Counted from the stretch's first letter, positions 25,980 through 35,813 are shown. The stretch is 56,044 nt of DNA from Petralouisia muris (GCF_004793545.1 NZ_SRYA01000034.1:1-56044); one strand, 5' to 3'. Made by a program: numbers and translations. The notes: generated by a model not told the origin, from the sequence alone.

Positions 25980-26456
25980 TCATTTCTTTCTGTCCATAAA
26001 CTGGGCGTCCACATAATTCAGTTTTGCCATATTCTTATAGTACTGCTTTGCCACGGTGGAGGTATTCTTTTTGCTTCTGACCTTTTTCCGTTCCTGAGCA
26101 AAGCGAGATTCCACCAATCTGCGGTTGCGGATTTCATCACTCTGAATCGTTACAGACTTCTCCGTAATTTCTGTGATCAGCTGCTGCATCAGCTGAATCT
26201 CTTCTTTATGCTCCTGCTTCTCTGTCTCAATTGCAGCCTTCACTCTGCCATATAATTCTTCAAAGCCCTGATCCAGAAAATCAATCTGATCTACCAGTTC
26301 ACTCTTGGACTTAATATTTGCTTCAAAGGCGTCTGCATCCAGTTCTTCCTGCTCTAAAATCTTCTGCTGTTCTTTATTCTTCTTGATTATTCCGTCCAGA
26401 ATCTTAATTTTTTTCTGAAGACTCTGAATCATCACATCCAAATAATTATTATCCAT
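25980..26456 (-). CDS. Coiled-coil protein after FliS, possible FliT/FlgN-like export chaperone
   Basis: A 158-residue, almost wholly helical, charged protein (LDVMIQSLQKKIKILDGIIK..., C-terminal QERKKVRSKKNTSTVAKQYYKN). It lies one base after the fliS stop (TAGTATG) and ends the flagellar operon. FliT-type chaperones usually follow fliS, and its heptad pattern fits, but sequence similarity to FliT is weak, so the role is inferred from position. The basic C terminus might bind the export gate or nucleic acid. Confidence 0.6.
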   Translation of the reverse strand: MDNNYLDVMIQSLQKKIKILDGIIKKNKEQQKILEQEELDADAFEANIKSKSELVDQIDFLDQGFEELYGRVKAAIETEKQEHKEEIQLMQQLITEITEKSVTIQSDEIRNRRLVESRFAQERKKVRSKKNTSTVAKQYYKNMAKLNYVDAQFMDRKK

Positions 26457-26457
26457 A

Positions 26458-26844
26458 CTAGTTTGCCTTTGCAGTCTTGTTCTGTTCCATAACTTCCTTC
26501 CAAGTATCCCGCATGGTGCGAAGATGGGTCAGGACTTCTTCAAGAATCTCTTTATCCTTCTTCAAATTCGCTTCCAGCAGACGCTCCATCAGATAGTTAT
26601 AAACGTTTTCGAAATCCTGGGCTACCGGATACTTGTGATCCAGTGTTGACAGAAATTCGGCAATGATATTTTCTACTTTGGTTATGTTATTATGGGCTTT
26701 CTCAATATCTTTTTCTTCAATAGCGGCAATTGCAATATTGCAGAACTTAATCGCTCCTTCATAAAGCATCAATGTCAGCTCCGCCGGAGAAGCTGTTAAT
26801 ATCTTGTTCTTTGCATAGGCGTCGTACCCTCTGTTTGCTATCAC
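26458..26844 (-). CDS. fliS: Flagellin export chaperone FliS
   Basis: A 128-residue helical protein that binds the C terminus of flagellin in the cytoplasm and delivers it to the export apparatus. Family signatures are YDAYAKNKILTASPAELTLMLYEGAIKFCNIA and the C-terminal LTHLRTMRDTWKEVM. The start is GTG at 26844 with AAGGAGG 7 bases upstream; the nearby ATG is out of frame. It is directly preceded by fliD. Confidence 0.95.
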   Translation of the reverse strand: MIANRGYDAYAKNKILTASPAELTLMLYEGAIKFCNIAIAAIEEKDIEKAHNNITKVENIIAEFLSTLDHKYPVAQDFENVYNYLMERLLEANLKKDKEILEEVLTHLRTMRDTWKEVMEQNKTAKAN

Positions 26845-26859
26845 CTCATGTCCTCCTTA

Positions 26860-28389
26860 TCAGCCACCTAACAGTGAAGAAAGTGAATTTGTCTGAGATT
26901 GCAGTTTTGCTAATGCAGTCTCCATAGCTGAGAATTTCTTATAATAGTAATCTTCCATATCTTTCAGTTTATCTTCCCATTTCTTAATGGTCTTCGTGTA
27001 CTCATCGTACTCGCTCTGCATCTGTTTATCATTATAAACCTTGTAAACACTGCTTAATGTAGTGGTTCCCATCTTCTCATGCAGATTATCATACACACTG
27101 GTAGCAAGCTGAGTGAAAAATCCTGCAACTGCATCGGGATCTTCCTCAATCATCTTACGCAGCTGATCCTCATTGGAAGAAGAAACAGAATCGTCCGCAT
27201 CGCCGTCAATGTGGTATGCATAGGACTCATTTTCTGCGGAATTAAAATAACCTGCCGTCTTAATTCCAAAGGATGCAAGACTGTAATTCTTACCATTTAC
27301 TTCAAACACTTTAGACATATGGGAAGACATTCCGCTCATTACGGAACGCAGGGTATCATCCCTTCTCAAAATGGAATCCTTAATCTTTGTCTCCCACTTC
27401 TCTACTTCCTTATCAGACATAGCGTCTTTCTCATCGTCTGTCAGCGGCTCATACCCCTTAGCAGTAGGCGCATTGTAAGCTGCCTCCATGGCGTTCATTA
27501 CTTCGTTGTATTCCTTCAGGAAGTCTTTCACCATGTTATAAATGCCATCTACGTCTGTTGATGTACTGATTGTCATCTCATCGCTGATGCCTGTAGCTGT
27601 AATATTCAATCCATTGATGGAGAATTTATTGCTTTCACCGGTAAAGGTTGCGCCGTTCAGCACAATTTCTGCGTTTTCAGCATCATCTTTATTGGCAAAC
27701 ACTGTACCCTCTGCCGGAGTAACATTCAAATCTTTATAATTCTGCTCTGTTGCCAGTCCAAGGCTGTTCAGCACGTTTAAGGATGCCTGATCTTCCACTA
27801 CAAAATTAAAGTCATGGCTCACGCCAGTCTCTGAAGAAGCCAGGAAAAATCTCTGCTGATTTGCATCAAAATTCGCTGTAATTCCCTGTTCACTTAAGGC
27901 TTTCGTAAAATCCTTTACTGTCATGCCAGACGTAACTTCTACGGTCTTTGTCTCTCCGCCCACTTTCAGCTTCAGGGTACCGCTGGAAATACCCAATTTC
28001 GACAATTCCGTACTCGTTGTAATCTTCTCGCCGTCAGAAGCCTTCAGCTCCCGTCCAGTCAAATAACCAGCCTTAGCAAGCTTATTCACTTTCAGAGTCT
28101 GAGTTCCGTTGACTACGCTGGAAGATGCCGAAACTGTTGCTTTCGAGCTGTCTGAAACTGTTGTGACCTTCTTATTGGTAAAGTTACCAACACGGCGCAT
28201 ATTAGACAGAGATTTACTATAGAAATTGTAAATCTTGGTATTCATCTCTTTCCATGCATCCTGCTTCCAGGAAAGCTTGGTCTGCGCCTTCTTGTATTTA
28301 TCCTGTTTCGTACGGTATGCTGATACCAGTTCCTGTACAATGGAATCTGTATCAAGACCTGAATTCAATCCGGAAATCCTAATTGCCAT
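26860..28389 (-). CDS. fliD: Flagellar filament capping protein FliD (HAP2)
   Basis: A 509-residue cap protein that folds exported flagellin at the filament tip. The N terminus MAIRISGLNSGLDTDSIVQELVSAYRTK and the FliD_N/FliD_C pattern are clear (VVNGTQTLKVNKLAKAGYLT; C-terminal YYYKKFSAMETALAKLQSQT). AGGAGG is 8 bases before ATG. It lies 12 bases after flaG. Confidence 0.95.
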   Translation of the reverse strand: MAIRISGLNSGLDTDSIVQELVSAYRTKQDKYKKAQTKLSWKQDAWKEMNTKIYNFYSKSLSNMRRVGNFTNKKVTTVSDSSKATVSASSSVVNGTQTLKVNKLAKAGYLTGRELKASDGEKITTSTELSKLGISSGTLKLKVGGETKTVEVTSGMTVKDFTKALSEQGITANFDANQQRFFLASSETGVSHDFNFVVEDQASLNVLNSLGLATEQNYKDLNVTPAEGTVFANKDDAENAEIVLNGATFTGESNKFSINGLNITATGISDEMTISTSTDVDGIYNMVKDFLKEYNEVMNAMEAAYNAPTAKGYEPLTDDEKDAMSDKEVEKWETKIKDSILRRDDTLRSVMSGMSSHMSKVFEVNGKNYSLASFGIKTAGYFNSAENESYAYHIDGDADDSVSSSNEDQLRKMIEEDPDAVAGFFTQLATSVYDNLHEKMGTTTLSSVYKVYNDKQMQSEYDEYTKTIKKWEDKLKDMEDYYYKKFSAMETALAKLQSQTNSLSSLLGG

Positions 28390-28400
28390 TTCTCTTCCTC

Positions 28401-28835
28401 CTATCCCCGTTCATCTATCATAATGCCGGCTAATTCCCATACTTTTGCTATCATATCCAGTGTTTCCTCTGGCGGGAACTCCCGGATTACTTCTTTGGTT
28501 CCCTTATCCACTACCTTAATGGTTACCCGGTTGGTTGCATCGTGAATGCCGAAAATCACTTCCGAATTCTTCGCCTTCCGGTTTATTTCTTCCACTGCAC
28601 GCTTCATGCCGCTCTTTTTCTTCATTTCGTTGGAGTCCACTGGGTTCTGCTTCTCTTCTTCCGATATCACCGGACTGTCTGAAACTGCCGTCCTGGGCGC
28701 TGCCTTTTTCTCTGTCTTCGGCACTGCAGAACTTATCACGGGCTCCTGCTTTACTGCTGTTTCTAGCTTTACAGCCACCTCCGGCCCACTTCCCTGATAA
28801 GGCACGGATGGCGTATTCACCTTTCGAACTTCCAT
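28401..28835 (-). CDS. flaG: Flagellar protein FlaG
   Basis: A 144-residue protein whose last 70 residues match the FlaG domain (EEINRKAKNSEVIFGIHDAT, VIREFPPEETLDMIAKVWEL). The first half is Pro/Lys/Glu-rich and probably disordered. FlaG proteins affect filament length. I placed the start at 28835 because GGAGGT is 6 bases upstream; the longer in-frame extension would run into the csrA-flaG gap without a ribosome site. Confidence 0.88.
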   Translation of the reverse strand: MEVRKVNTPSVPYQGSGPEVAVKLETAVKQEPVISSAVPKTEKKAAPRTAVSDSPVISEEEKQNPVDSNEMKKKSGMKRAVEEINRKAKNSEVIFGIHDATNRVTIKVVDKGTKEVIREFPPEETLDMIAKVWELAGIMIDERG

Positions 28836-28924
28836 ATAATCACCTCCATGTGAAACCTGACCGATATTTTTTCTTTTATATATATCGACCATCTGGCGGA
28901 AAAAATTAAGAACCATCATTTATA

Positions 28925-29140
28925 TTATAAAATTTCCTTCAAGGCCGCAAGGCTGGCTGCCGACGACGCTGCCTCGTTTTCTTTCTGAATCTGAAGATAT
29001 ACTTCCTTTCGATATACGGGAACCTCTTTGGGTGCGCTGATTCCAATTTTTACCTGGTCCCCGCGCAGCTCCAGAATACTGATTTCAATATCATTATTTA
29101 AAATGATGGATTCTCCTTTTTTTCTGGTTAATGCCAGCAT
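28925..29140 (-). CDS. csrA: Carbon storage/translational regulator CsrA
   Basis: A 71-residue RNA-binding protein with the CsrA core [39 protein letters not shown], including the conserved RNA-contact residues near both ends (Leu4, Arg6, Arg44). It starts one base after the fliW stop. In Bacillus, CsrA blocks hag translation and is sequestered by FliW. The flagellin leader in this window carries matching GGA motifs. The C-terminal 15 residues form an Ala-rich tail. Confidence 0.95.
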   Translation of the reverse strand: MLALTRKKGESIILNNDIEISILELRGDQVKIGISAPKEVPVYRKEVYLQIQKENEAASSAASLAALKEIL

Positions 29141-29141
29141 T

Positions 29142-29606
29142 CTATTCACCCGCCTTTTCTTTTTTTGCCTGCAAAATCTCGTAGATCGCAAATTTCACCG
29201 GAAAATCATCTTCTACAATGACCTGATGCGCTTTCCGTTCATCTGCATTAATTACTATGGGCGCTTTCAAGTTCACACTCAGCTTCGTGATATCTTCTGT
29301 TGCTGTTACTGTCACCAGAACATAAGTATTTTCTTCTGTAAGATTTCCCAGATGCTTTATCACTTCATCCTCTACCTGGGGATTATAATCTTCCTTTACT
29401 AACAGGGGGTCCATAACCGGCAGGGCAAACGCCGGCTCATCCAGGGACTGGAGCCAGGAAATTCCTTTCCTGGTTCCGTCTTCTCCCTCATCATATACAA
29501 GTATAAATTTCTGGCAGTCGGGAAATCCAATAATTCCTTTTTCAAAGAAAATTATCTTCTCTTCCTCTACCTCTATCTCTCCAAATAATCTGGTCTCTAA
29601 CTGCAT
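29142..29606 (-). CDS. fliW: Flagellar assembly factor FliW
   Basis: A 154-residue protein that binds either CsrA or flagellin and so couples flagellin translation to its export. Signatures are [50 protein letters not shown] and [13 protein letters not shown]. It lies between flgL and csrA, the standard firmicute order. Confidence 0.95.
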   Translation of the reverse strand: MQLETRLFGEIEVEEEKIIFFEKGIIGFPDCQKFILVYDEGEDGTRKGISWLQSLDEPAFALPVMDPLLVKEDYNPQVEDEVIKHLGNLTEENTYVLVTVTATEDITKLSVNLKAPIVINADERKAHQVIVEDDFPVKFAIYEILQAKKEKAGE

Positions 29607-29617
29607 GCCTTTCCTCC

Positions 29618-31153
29618 TTACAGATAATTCAGCAGAGTCTGGCCGTTTGCTTTCGCGGACGCCTGCAGGGACGCCTGATACGCGTTATACGCTGCCGTAT
29701 ATTCAATGATTATATCAGACAGTTCCATATCTTCATTTCTGGACTTGAGCTGTTCAAAGGTTGCCTGCTGGCTGGACATTCTGTTTTCTGTCAGCTTCAG
29801 GCGGTTTTCACGGCTTCCCAAATCTGTTCTGGCCAGTTTTACCCGGTCCATATGATTCTGGAACTTGGTAATTCCACTGGCAAACATCTTCTGCATATTG
29901 TCATCTGCATAAACAGCTTCCTTCTCAGCTGCTTCTATCCATTCTTTCAGCTTTTCCTGAGAAGCCTCATCGGAATACTGATGCTCCTGCTGCATCGCTT
30001 TCAGCTTCTCTACTTTATCATGGGCTGCAATGGATGCCTGAACGGCATTGGTGATATCATCCACATCACGGCCTATGTTGGCGTCTAATACGTTGCTGGC
30101 CTGCGTGTTTACCGTCAGCTGCTGGTTAAAGGCAACGGTGAATTTGATTTCCTGGTTTTCTTTTACATAGGTGAGTTCCTTGTTGGGGTCGGTGATGTTC
30201 TTGCAATCGAAATAGTGTTCGGGCCTTACTTCGCCTTCATCGAAGCCTTGCTTCTGGTAGGTGATGCTGAGCTGCATTTTTTCGCTGTTGATGTGGTTGG
30301 CAAGATCTGCTCCTAACACTAATTCTCCTGTCTCTTTAAAAAATATTGCCTGATTATCTCCAACCTGGCATCCTCCTTCTACCCAAGCATCATAGGACAT
30401 GCCTGTCTCTAATGATGCAAAAGTCATAGCCCCACCTGATTGCAACATCATATCTGTAAACTTCTGAGGATCGCCGTTAGCATCTATATATGTGAGATTA
30501 TCCGGATTCAAATCCTCAAGCCCCTCATAAGACAAACGAATCCTATTAATCACATGCTCCTCAGGCATATCTCCAACCGCCACGCCTGGCTGCACTTCTG
30601 CGGATGTATTAGGCACCGTCACAAGATTACTGTAATACCGCTTCTCTTCTATATTCTCATAAGAAAGAGGCTCCGTAATCTCATATTTAATATCCTTATC
30701 CTCTTCCAGGAATGTAAGCTGGCTGTTGGTTTTATATCCGGTAAACACCGTTCTTCCGGCACAGTCCGTATTTCCTTCCGCATATACCTGCTCCCGCAGG
30801 GAACGCAGATCTTTCAGGATCGCTGCACGGTCTTCCTGGGTCTTAACATCTGTAGATGCATCCACACATTTGGTATAAATATCTCTCAGTATATCTTCCA
30901 TATTCTTCAGGGCGCCTTCTGTCACTTCAAACCAGGACTGGGCGTCCGGTATATTTCGCTCATAATACTGGTTCAGCTCGCTTAAGTTGCTTCTGAGACG
31001 GAGAGCACGGATTGCGATAATAGGATCATCCGAGGGACGGATAATTTTCTTCTGTGTTGTCATCTGTGTATTCAGCGTATCAACATTTACCTTGTTGTTG
31101 TTCATATTCTTCATGCTGTTTCTGCTGATCATGCTGTTGGTTACTCTCATCAT
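29618..31153 (-). CDS. flgL: Flagellar hook-filament junction protein FlgL (HAP3)
   Basis: A 511-residue junction protein. The N terminus MRVTNSMISRNSMKNMNNN with TQKKIIRPSDDPI and the C terminus (DLGSRENRLKLTENRMSSQ, YTAAYNAYQASLQASAKANG) form the flagellin-like D0/D1 coiled coil. The central 250 residues are a large insertion typical of Lachnospiraceae. Two adjacent ATG codons follow GGAGG; the first is 7 bases away. Confidence 0.93.
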   Translation of the reverse strand: MMRVTNSMISRNSMKNMNNNKVNVDTLNTQMTTQKKIIRPSDDPIIAIRALRLRSNLSELNQYYERNIPDAQSWFEVTEGALKNMEDILRDIYTKCVDASTDVKTQEDRAAILKDLRSLREQVYAEGNTDCAGRTVFTGYKTNSQLTFLEEDKDIKYEITEPLSYENIEEKRYYSNLVTVPNTSAEVQPGVAVGDMPEEHVINRIRLSYEGLEDLNPDNLTYIDANGDPQKFTDMMLQSGGAMTFASLETGMSYDAWVEGGCQVGDNQAIFFKETGELVLGADLANHINSEKMQLSITYQKQGFDEGEVRPEHYFDCKNITDPNKELTYVKENQEIKFTVAFNQQLTVNTQASNVLDANIGRDVDDITNAVQASIAAHDKVEKLKAMQQEHQYSDEASQEKLKEWIEAAEKEAVYADDNMQKMFASGITKFQNHMDRVKLARTDLGSRENRLKLTENRMSSQQATFEQLKSRNEDMELSDIIIEYTAAYNAYQASLQASAKANGQTLLNYL

Positions 31154-31167
31154 GGCTGTGCCTCCTT

Positions 31168-33009
31168 CTATACGCCGGTTTCCAGAATCAGACGGTCATA
31201 CATCTCTGTCATAGTCTGTATCATTCTGGACGCCAGATTATATGCATTCTGAAACTTCAACATGTCAAGGGCCTCTTCATCCTCGTCTACGCCGGAAATT
31301 GACATCCGTTTCTGAATAATTGTTTCATTGATATTGGTATAACTCTCCAGAAAATTCTTCGCTTTCTGCGTATCCACTGTGTTATCGCTGATCAGGCACG
31401 CCAGGAACTGATCGGCGCCCACTCCCCGGAACATAGTCACTTCACTCTTCAAGGTGAGCATTTTCTCTACAATATCCTGACTGGCTACGTCATCTTCCAA
31501 ATCGCTCTGATACATGGTTACCAGTAAACGGGGATCCAGTTCCAGATCTTTATCTACTTTCACACTGGATGCTGTCAGCAGATAATAATAGTTGCCAGTG
31601 GAAGTCATAGTGTCATCCATATCCTGCATTCCATGATAGCCGTCAAAATTATATTCCGTCCCGTCTGTAGGATCTTTCGCCACAAAGAAAGACTTTCCTT
31701 CATTCCCGTTCAGATCTACTCCTGACTTGTGTATCAGGTTAAACTGCTTCGCGAATTCCCGGATAAAATTATTGGCCTGAGCCTGATAATACGGAACTCC
31801 CATGGCGTCAATATTGCTTCCTATCACTGCGCTCCGGTTATTCATTGCATTCTGCTCTTCCACAGAAAGAGTTGTCTTCAACTGGAATTCATAGGTCTGA
31901 GTCTCAGCATTATAAGTAAATCCGGAATAAGCAAAATTCTTATTGCCCAGCGTAATCACGCCCTCAGAAGGCATGGTCATTCCATTAATTGAAGTAATAC
32001 TTGGATTCTTAACGCTTACAATACTTCCGCCGTTTCCTGCTGTAAAGGAATCGATTCTCCCCTGAAAAGCCTCATTATTATTGCCATCGCGGATATCAAA
32101 CAACGCCTTCAGCCTTCCGGTGCAATTTTTCCCGGATGCGTTGAATTCCATGCCAGTATGGCTCCAGCGAATCTCGTACAATCCCTCTGCGTCAGACTGG
32201 TTAACTTTATAATTTCTTGCCTGGCATTCCAGTGTATTATATTCAAAGTTCTCAACCAGGGTCTGGCCGTTGATTTTCAGCACATAATTGGTAGCTCCTG
32301 TATACACATCCGGATAATTGCTATTGGCTACCGGCGATTCTATCACTTCCACCGGCACAAGCTCTGAAAGCTGATCTACCAATAACGCCCGCTGATCTCT
32401 CAGTTCATTGGCATTGGTTCCCTGAAGCTCAATTACATTAATCTGCTTATTCAGCAAAGCAATCTTCTGTCCAATCGAATTAATATTCGCCACCTGAGCA
32501 GCAATTTCCTGGTTAAAATCCTCCTGAATTCTGGTAAGCCCTACATTCATACTGTTGAAAAAGTTAACAAAATTCTGGGATTTACTGATAAAGGCTTTCC
32601 TGGCGTCCAGACTTTCCGGCGTCTTCTGCAAATCCTCCATGGCTGAAAACATTTCGTTCAAAATAGTTGTAAAGCCTTTGGCAGAATCATCGTCCAGCAA
32701 AAAATCCTCGATCTGCTGCATTCCGTAGAGTTTTGTATCATACATGCCAACCCTGGCGTTATTCTCCCAATATTTTACATCATAATAGAAATCACGTTTC
32801 TGTATAATCTCCGTAGTAGTTACGCCGCTGCCCACCATTCCGTAACGCTGATTGGTGCGCAGAGCCTCTGCTGCCACCCTGACAGCCTCCTGCCTGGTAT
32901 AACCCTTGGTATTCACATTGGAGATATTATTTGCAACCGTATTGGTGGCTGCATGAAAAGAATTTAAAGCGGATCCCGCTATGGTTAATCCAAAAAATGT
33001 TGATGGCAT
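31168..33009 (-). CDS. flgK: Flagellar hook-associated protein FlgK, second paralogue
   Basis: A 613-residue HAP1-type protein. N terminus: TFFGLTIAGSALNSFHAATNTVANNISNVNTKGYTRQEAVRV. C terminus: FQNAYNLASRMIQTMTEMYDRLI. It is the second of two flgK-type genes side by side, separated by 13 bases from the first. The two differ greatly in the central domain. One may be the true HAP1 and the other an accessory junction subunit. Confidence 0.9.
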   Translation of the reverse strand: MPSTFFGLTIAGSALNSFHAATNTVANNISNVNTKGYTRQEAVRVAAEALRTNQRYGMVGSGVTTTEIIQKRDFYYDVKYWENNARVGMYDTKLYGMQQIEDFLLDDDSAKGFTTILNEMFSAMEDLQKTPESLDARKAFISKSQNFVNFFNSMNVGLTRIQEDFNQEIAAQVANINSIGQKIALLNKQINVIELQGTNANELRDQRALLVDQLSELVPVEVIESPVANSNYPDVYTGATNYVLKINGQTLVENFEYNTLECQARNYKVNQSDAEGLYEIRWSHTGMEFNASGKNCTGRLKALFDIRDGNNNEAFQGRIDSFTAGNGGSIVSVKNPSITSINGMTMPSEGVITLGNKNFAYSGFTYNAETQTYEFQLKTTLSVEEQNAMNNRSAVIGSNIDAMGVPYYQAQANNFIREFAKQFNLIHKSGVDLNGNEGKSFFVAKDPTDGTEYNFDGYHGMQDMDDTMTSTGNYYYLLTASSVKVDKDLELDPRLLVTMYQSDLEDDVASQDIVEKMLTLKSEVTMFRGVGADQFLACLISDNTVDTQKAKNFLESYTNINETIIQKRMSISGVDEDEEALDMLKFQNAYNLASRMIQTMTEMYDRLILETGV

Positions 33010-33022
33010 AATTCCCTCCTAT

Positions 33023-34720
33023 TTACAGCCGCGTTACAAGATGCTCCAGCATCTCAGAAATTACATTGATAAACCGGCTGGCTGCATTATACGCACTCTG
33101 GTATTTAATCATGTTCTGCAATTCTTCATCAGAAGACACTCCGAAGACCTGCTGTCTGCTGTTCTCAATACTGGCTACTTCTCCCTCCAGATCCGTGGCA
33201 AGACCTCCGAACACATCTCCTTTTGCACCAATTCCATTTATCATTCTCTGGTAATATTCTTTAAAAGAACAGGGATTGGTATCATTGGCGTTCACCGTAT
33301 ATTTCTTTTCCTCCCAGAGATTTACCAGCTTATGGGCCAGATCCCAGTCCGGATCTCCATTCTTATCCAAATGAGGAAGCCCTGATTCGATTTCCAGCAA
33401 ATCGTGATTCACGGTAACCCCCTGTGTGGTATACATTTTAGAGGTATCCTGAGGATCTTCCTCATTGTAGACATAATAAATCTTTCCTGTTCCCTGTTCC
33501 GTTACAGCCGTATATCGATCGCATCCCCGTCTGGTAAACAGTTCCCGGCCAGGCTTTTCCCCATCCTGACCCAGGCAGGCATTCTCTTCATCCCATACCC
33601 GTACGTCTGTGTACCTGGTTCCATCTGTGGCTGTAAAGCTTGCTGTGGTGGTAGGACTGAACACATCATTAATTGCAGTTATAATTTCATGAATCATCTG
33701 ATCCAGTTCTGCCTCCGCCGAAACCATAACTGACATTCCTGCCCCATTGTTGTATTTATCCGCCGAAACGCCTGTAACATCCCGGTAATTGCCGATTTTC
33801 TCTCCTCTGGTAAGCACCAGCGCCTTTAACTGACCAATATCTGTATTCAATTCTGGCGAAATGTCCACATTATAGTCAAACATAGGCGTATATTTTCCTC
33901 TGGCCATATCGGACAACTGAGGCCAGATAGGAGTTACAAAACCTGTAATTTCATCGGTAATGGTTCCAATCTCAAATACATGCACTTCATCCAGAAACTC
34001 TACATTTTCCAATCTGACCCGAACCGCTCCATTGACATCCTCCCGGACGTCTATTTTCGCCAGAGCGGAAAGTTCATCTAACGCATTGTCTCTCTCATCC
34101 CTCAAAGTCATGGCTGTCTCTATGCCGCCGGACTCAATTCTCATAATCTCCTGATTCAGTTCCTGAATCGTATGCCCCAGCTCATTGATACGGTCAATGC
34201 CTTCCCGAATCTTAATATTGATTCTCTTCTGGTACTCCTTCATATTCTGATAAATACCCTGGGAGCGTTCAATAAACAATGTAGCCTTCTGAACAACCAA
34301 ATTCTGATTTACTTCTTCATTCGGTCCCTTCGACAATTCTTCAAAAGAATCCCAGAAATCCTCCAGTACATTCTGATACTGCATTCCTTCCAATTCCTGA
34401 AAAATATCTTCCACATCCTGAACTGCCAGGTAATTTGCCTCATAAAATGCCTGACGGCCATTCTCTCTGCGGTAATATTTATCCAAAAACATATCTCTGG
34501 TATGTACCACATCGGCAATGGCAAGACCAAGTCCTGCCTGCTGCTTGCTGATAGCTGCGCTCTTAAATGTGACATAGCTTCTGTCTGCAAACAGCACCTG
34601 CTGCCTTACATAGCCTTTGGTATCCGCATTTGCCAGGTTATTCGCCGTAGTATTCAAGGCGTTCTGGCTGTTCTGCAGCCCGGATGCCCCGATATACAGA
34701 CTTCCCATTCCATTTGCCAT
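33023..34720 (-). CDS. flgK: Flagellar hook-associated protein FlgK, first paralogue
   Basis: A 565-residue HAP1-type protein with N terminus GSLYIGASGLQNSQNALNTTANNLANADTKGYVRQQV and C terminus IKYQSAYNAASRFINVISEMLEHLV, the paired helices that build the hook-filament junction. It follows flgN, its likely chaperone. AAGGAG is 9 bases before ATG. Confidence 0.92.
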   Translation of the reverse strand: MANGMGSLYIGASGLQNSQNALNTTANNLANADTKGYVRQQVLFADRSYVTFKSAAISKQQAGLGLAIADVVHTRDMFLDKYYRRENGRQAFYEANYLAVQDVEDIFQELEGMQYQNVLEDFWDSFEELSKGPNEEVNQNLVVQKATLFIERSQGIYQNMKEYQKRINIKIREGIDRINELGHTIQELNQEIMRIESGGIETAMTLRDERDNALDELSALAKIDVREDVNGAVRVRLENVEFLDEVHVFEIGTITDEITGFVTPIWPQLSDMARGKYTPMFDYNVDISPELNTDIGQLKALVLTRGEKIGNYRDVTGVSADKYNNGAGMSVMVSAEAELDQMIHEIITAINDVFSPTTTASFTATDGTRYTDVRVWDEENACLGQDGEKPGRELFTRRGCDRYTAVTEQGTGKIYYVYNEEDPQDTSKMYTTQGVTVNHDLLEIESGLPHLDKNGDPDWDLAHKLVNLWEEKKYTVNANDTNPCSFKEYYQRMINGIGAKGDVFGGLATDLEGEVASIENSRQQVFGVSSDEELQNMIKYQSAYNAASRFINVISEMLEHLVTRL

Positions 34721-34860
34721 AATTGCTTTCTCCTTCTATTCCGCATCCCTGCCCGAACTGTTACGCATCCCTGCTATGATTCCTGTTCCTAATTCCTCCC
34801 TCTTAAAAACTGCGGTAAATTAATTGTTCCTGCTTCTGAACATTAATAGTACGGCAATTC

Positions 34861-35373
34861 TTACTGCTTGGCGTCAAATCCGCTGCTGCCCAATAAATCT
34901 CCTGTATTGTTGGCCCGCTTGTCATAGTTGGCAGTAACCGGCGCCTGCCTCATGCTCTTAAATAGTGTAAGATCAAACTCCGCCATCTCAATTGCATGCT
35001 GCAGCAATACCTCGTTCTGATTATTAATCTCAGCCATTTGCTCTAACGTAGCATGCAGCTTCTCCTTCAACTCCTGCAATTGCTGCTGCTCTTTTGGCTG
35101 TTTATTTAAAAAGGCTATCATATTAGTAAGCGTCAGTTCCTCTGGCTTCTTACTAAGTACGATAGACATATCATTGACTACTTCTTCTCTTTTCTTTTCC
35201 AGATTCTTGAGGACACTTGTTATTTCCTGTTCCCGACTGGTAATTTCCTCAAGAGCGGGGATATTTCCGTCAATTATGATCTGTCTCTTTTCTCGGGACA
35301 ATTCTGTTAGGCGTTCATATTCCCCGTTCTCTTTCTCCAATACATCCATAAAATCTTCCATTAAGCTGGCCAC
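34861..35373 (-). CDS. flgN: Flagellar export chaperone FlgN
   Basis: A 170-residue helical protein of the FlgN family (LTELSREKRQIIIDGNIPALEEITSREQEI), which escorts FlgK and FlgL to the export gate. It lies between flgM and flgK, the canonical position. The start is GTG with GAGG 7 bases upstream. The C terminus (ANYDKRANNTGDLLGSSGFDAKQ) looks disordered. Confidence 0.88.
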   Translation of the reverse strand: MASLMEDFMDVLEKENGEYERLTELSREKRQIIIDGNIPALEEITSREQEITSVLKNLEKKREEVVNDMSIVLSKKPEELTLTNMIAFLNKQPKEQQQLQELKEKLHATLEQMAEINNQNEVLLQHAIEMAEFDLTLFKSMRQAPVTANYDKRANNTGDLLGSSGFDAKQ

Positions 35374-35388
35374 GTGAAAACCTCATTT

Positions 35389-35664
35389 CTAAAAATATGC
35401 TTCATATTTTTCTAACAGTTTCGCTGCAAAATCTCCAGCTTCCACTTTATAATTCCCGGATGCAATACTGCTCTTTAAAGCAGCAACTTTATCATTCCGG
35501 ATGTCAGGCGCCTCTGCCACTGCCTGTTTCGCAACCTGATAATCTCTGCCGGCCCTGGAAATCTCTACCGCATCTTTCTTCCCTGCGCTTCCGCTGCCTT
35601 TAACCCTGGAAGCTTTGCTGGTGTTGTATGCCTGGCTAATTTGATTATATGCTTCTATACGCAT
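35389..35664 (-). CDS. flgM: Anti-sigma-28 factor FlgM
   Basis: A 91-residue protein with a disordered basic N terminus and the FlgM C-terminal helices (AGRDYQVAKQAVAEAPDIRN, KVAALKSSIASGNYKVEAGD). It holds sigma-28 until the hook is complete and is then exported. It is the first gene of the operon and lies behind a sigma-28 promoter, giving a feedback loop. AAGGAG is 8 bases before ATG. Confidence 0.92.
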   Translation of the reverse strand: MRIEAYNQISQAYNTSKASRVKGSGSAGKKDAVEISRAGRDYQVAKQAVAEAPDIRNDKVAALKSSIASGNYKVEAGDFAAKLLEKYEAYF

Positions 35665-35744
35665 AAAGGCATCTCCTTTCTTCTCTGTAAATTACAGTTT
35701 ATAGAAACAGTATTACCTGTTTGCTGATTACTTATCTATTTTAT

Positions 35745-35771
35745 TTATCGGTTGTTTAAAAAGAAACTTTA
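35745..35771 (-). promoter_or_regulatory. Sigma-28 promoter of the flgM operon
   Basis: On the minus strand TAAAGTTT (from 35771), then CCGATAAA (35751 downward), with 16 bases between TAAA and CCGATAA. The -35 half equals the enteric FliA consensus TAAAGTTT exactly. The leader would be about 75 bases. Confidence 0.88.
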
Positions 35772-35813
35772 GGAAATATTGGGAAAGAATGACCAGAAAT
35801 AGACTATACGACT

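Noticed and set aside
30440-30985. 181-codon open frame on the plus strand
   Set aside because: It lies wholly antisense to flgL, has no ribosome site and gives a low-complexity Ile/His/Arg-rich product.
34172-34792. 206-codon open frame on the plus strand
   Set aside because: It is antisense to the first flgK, and its composition is that of a shadow frame.
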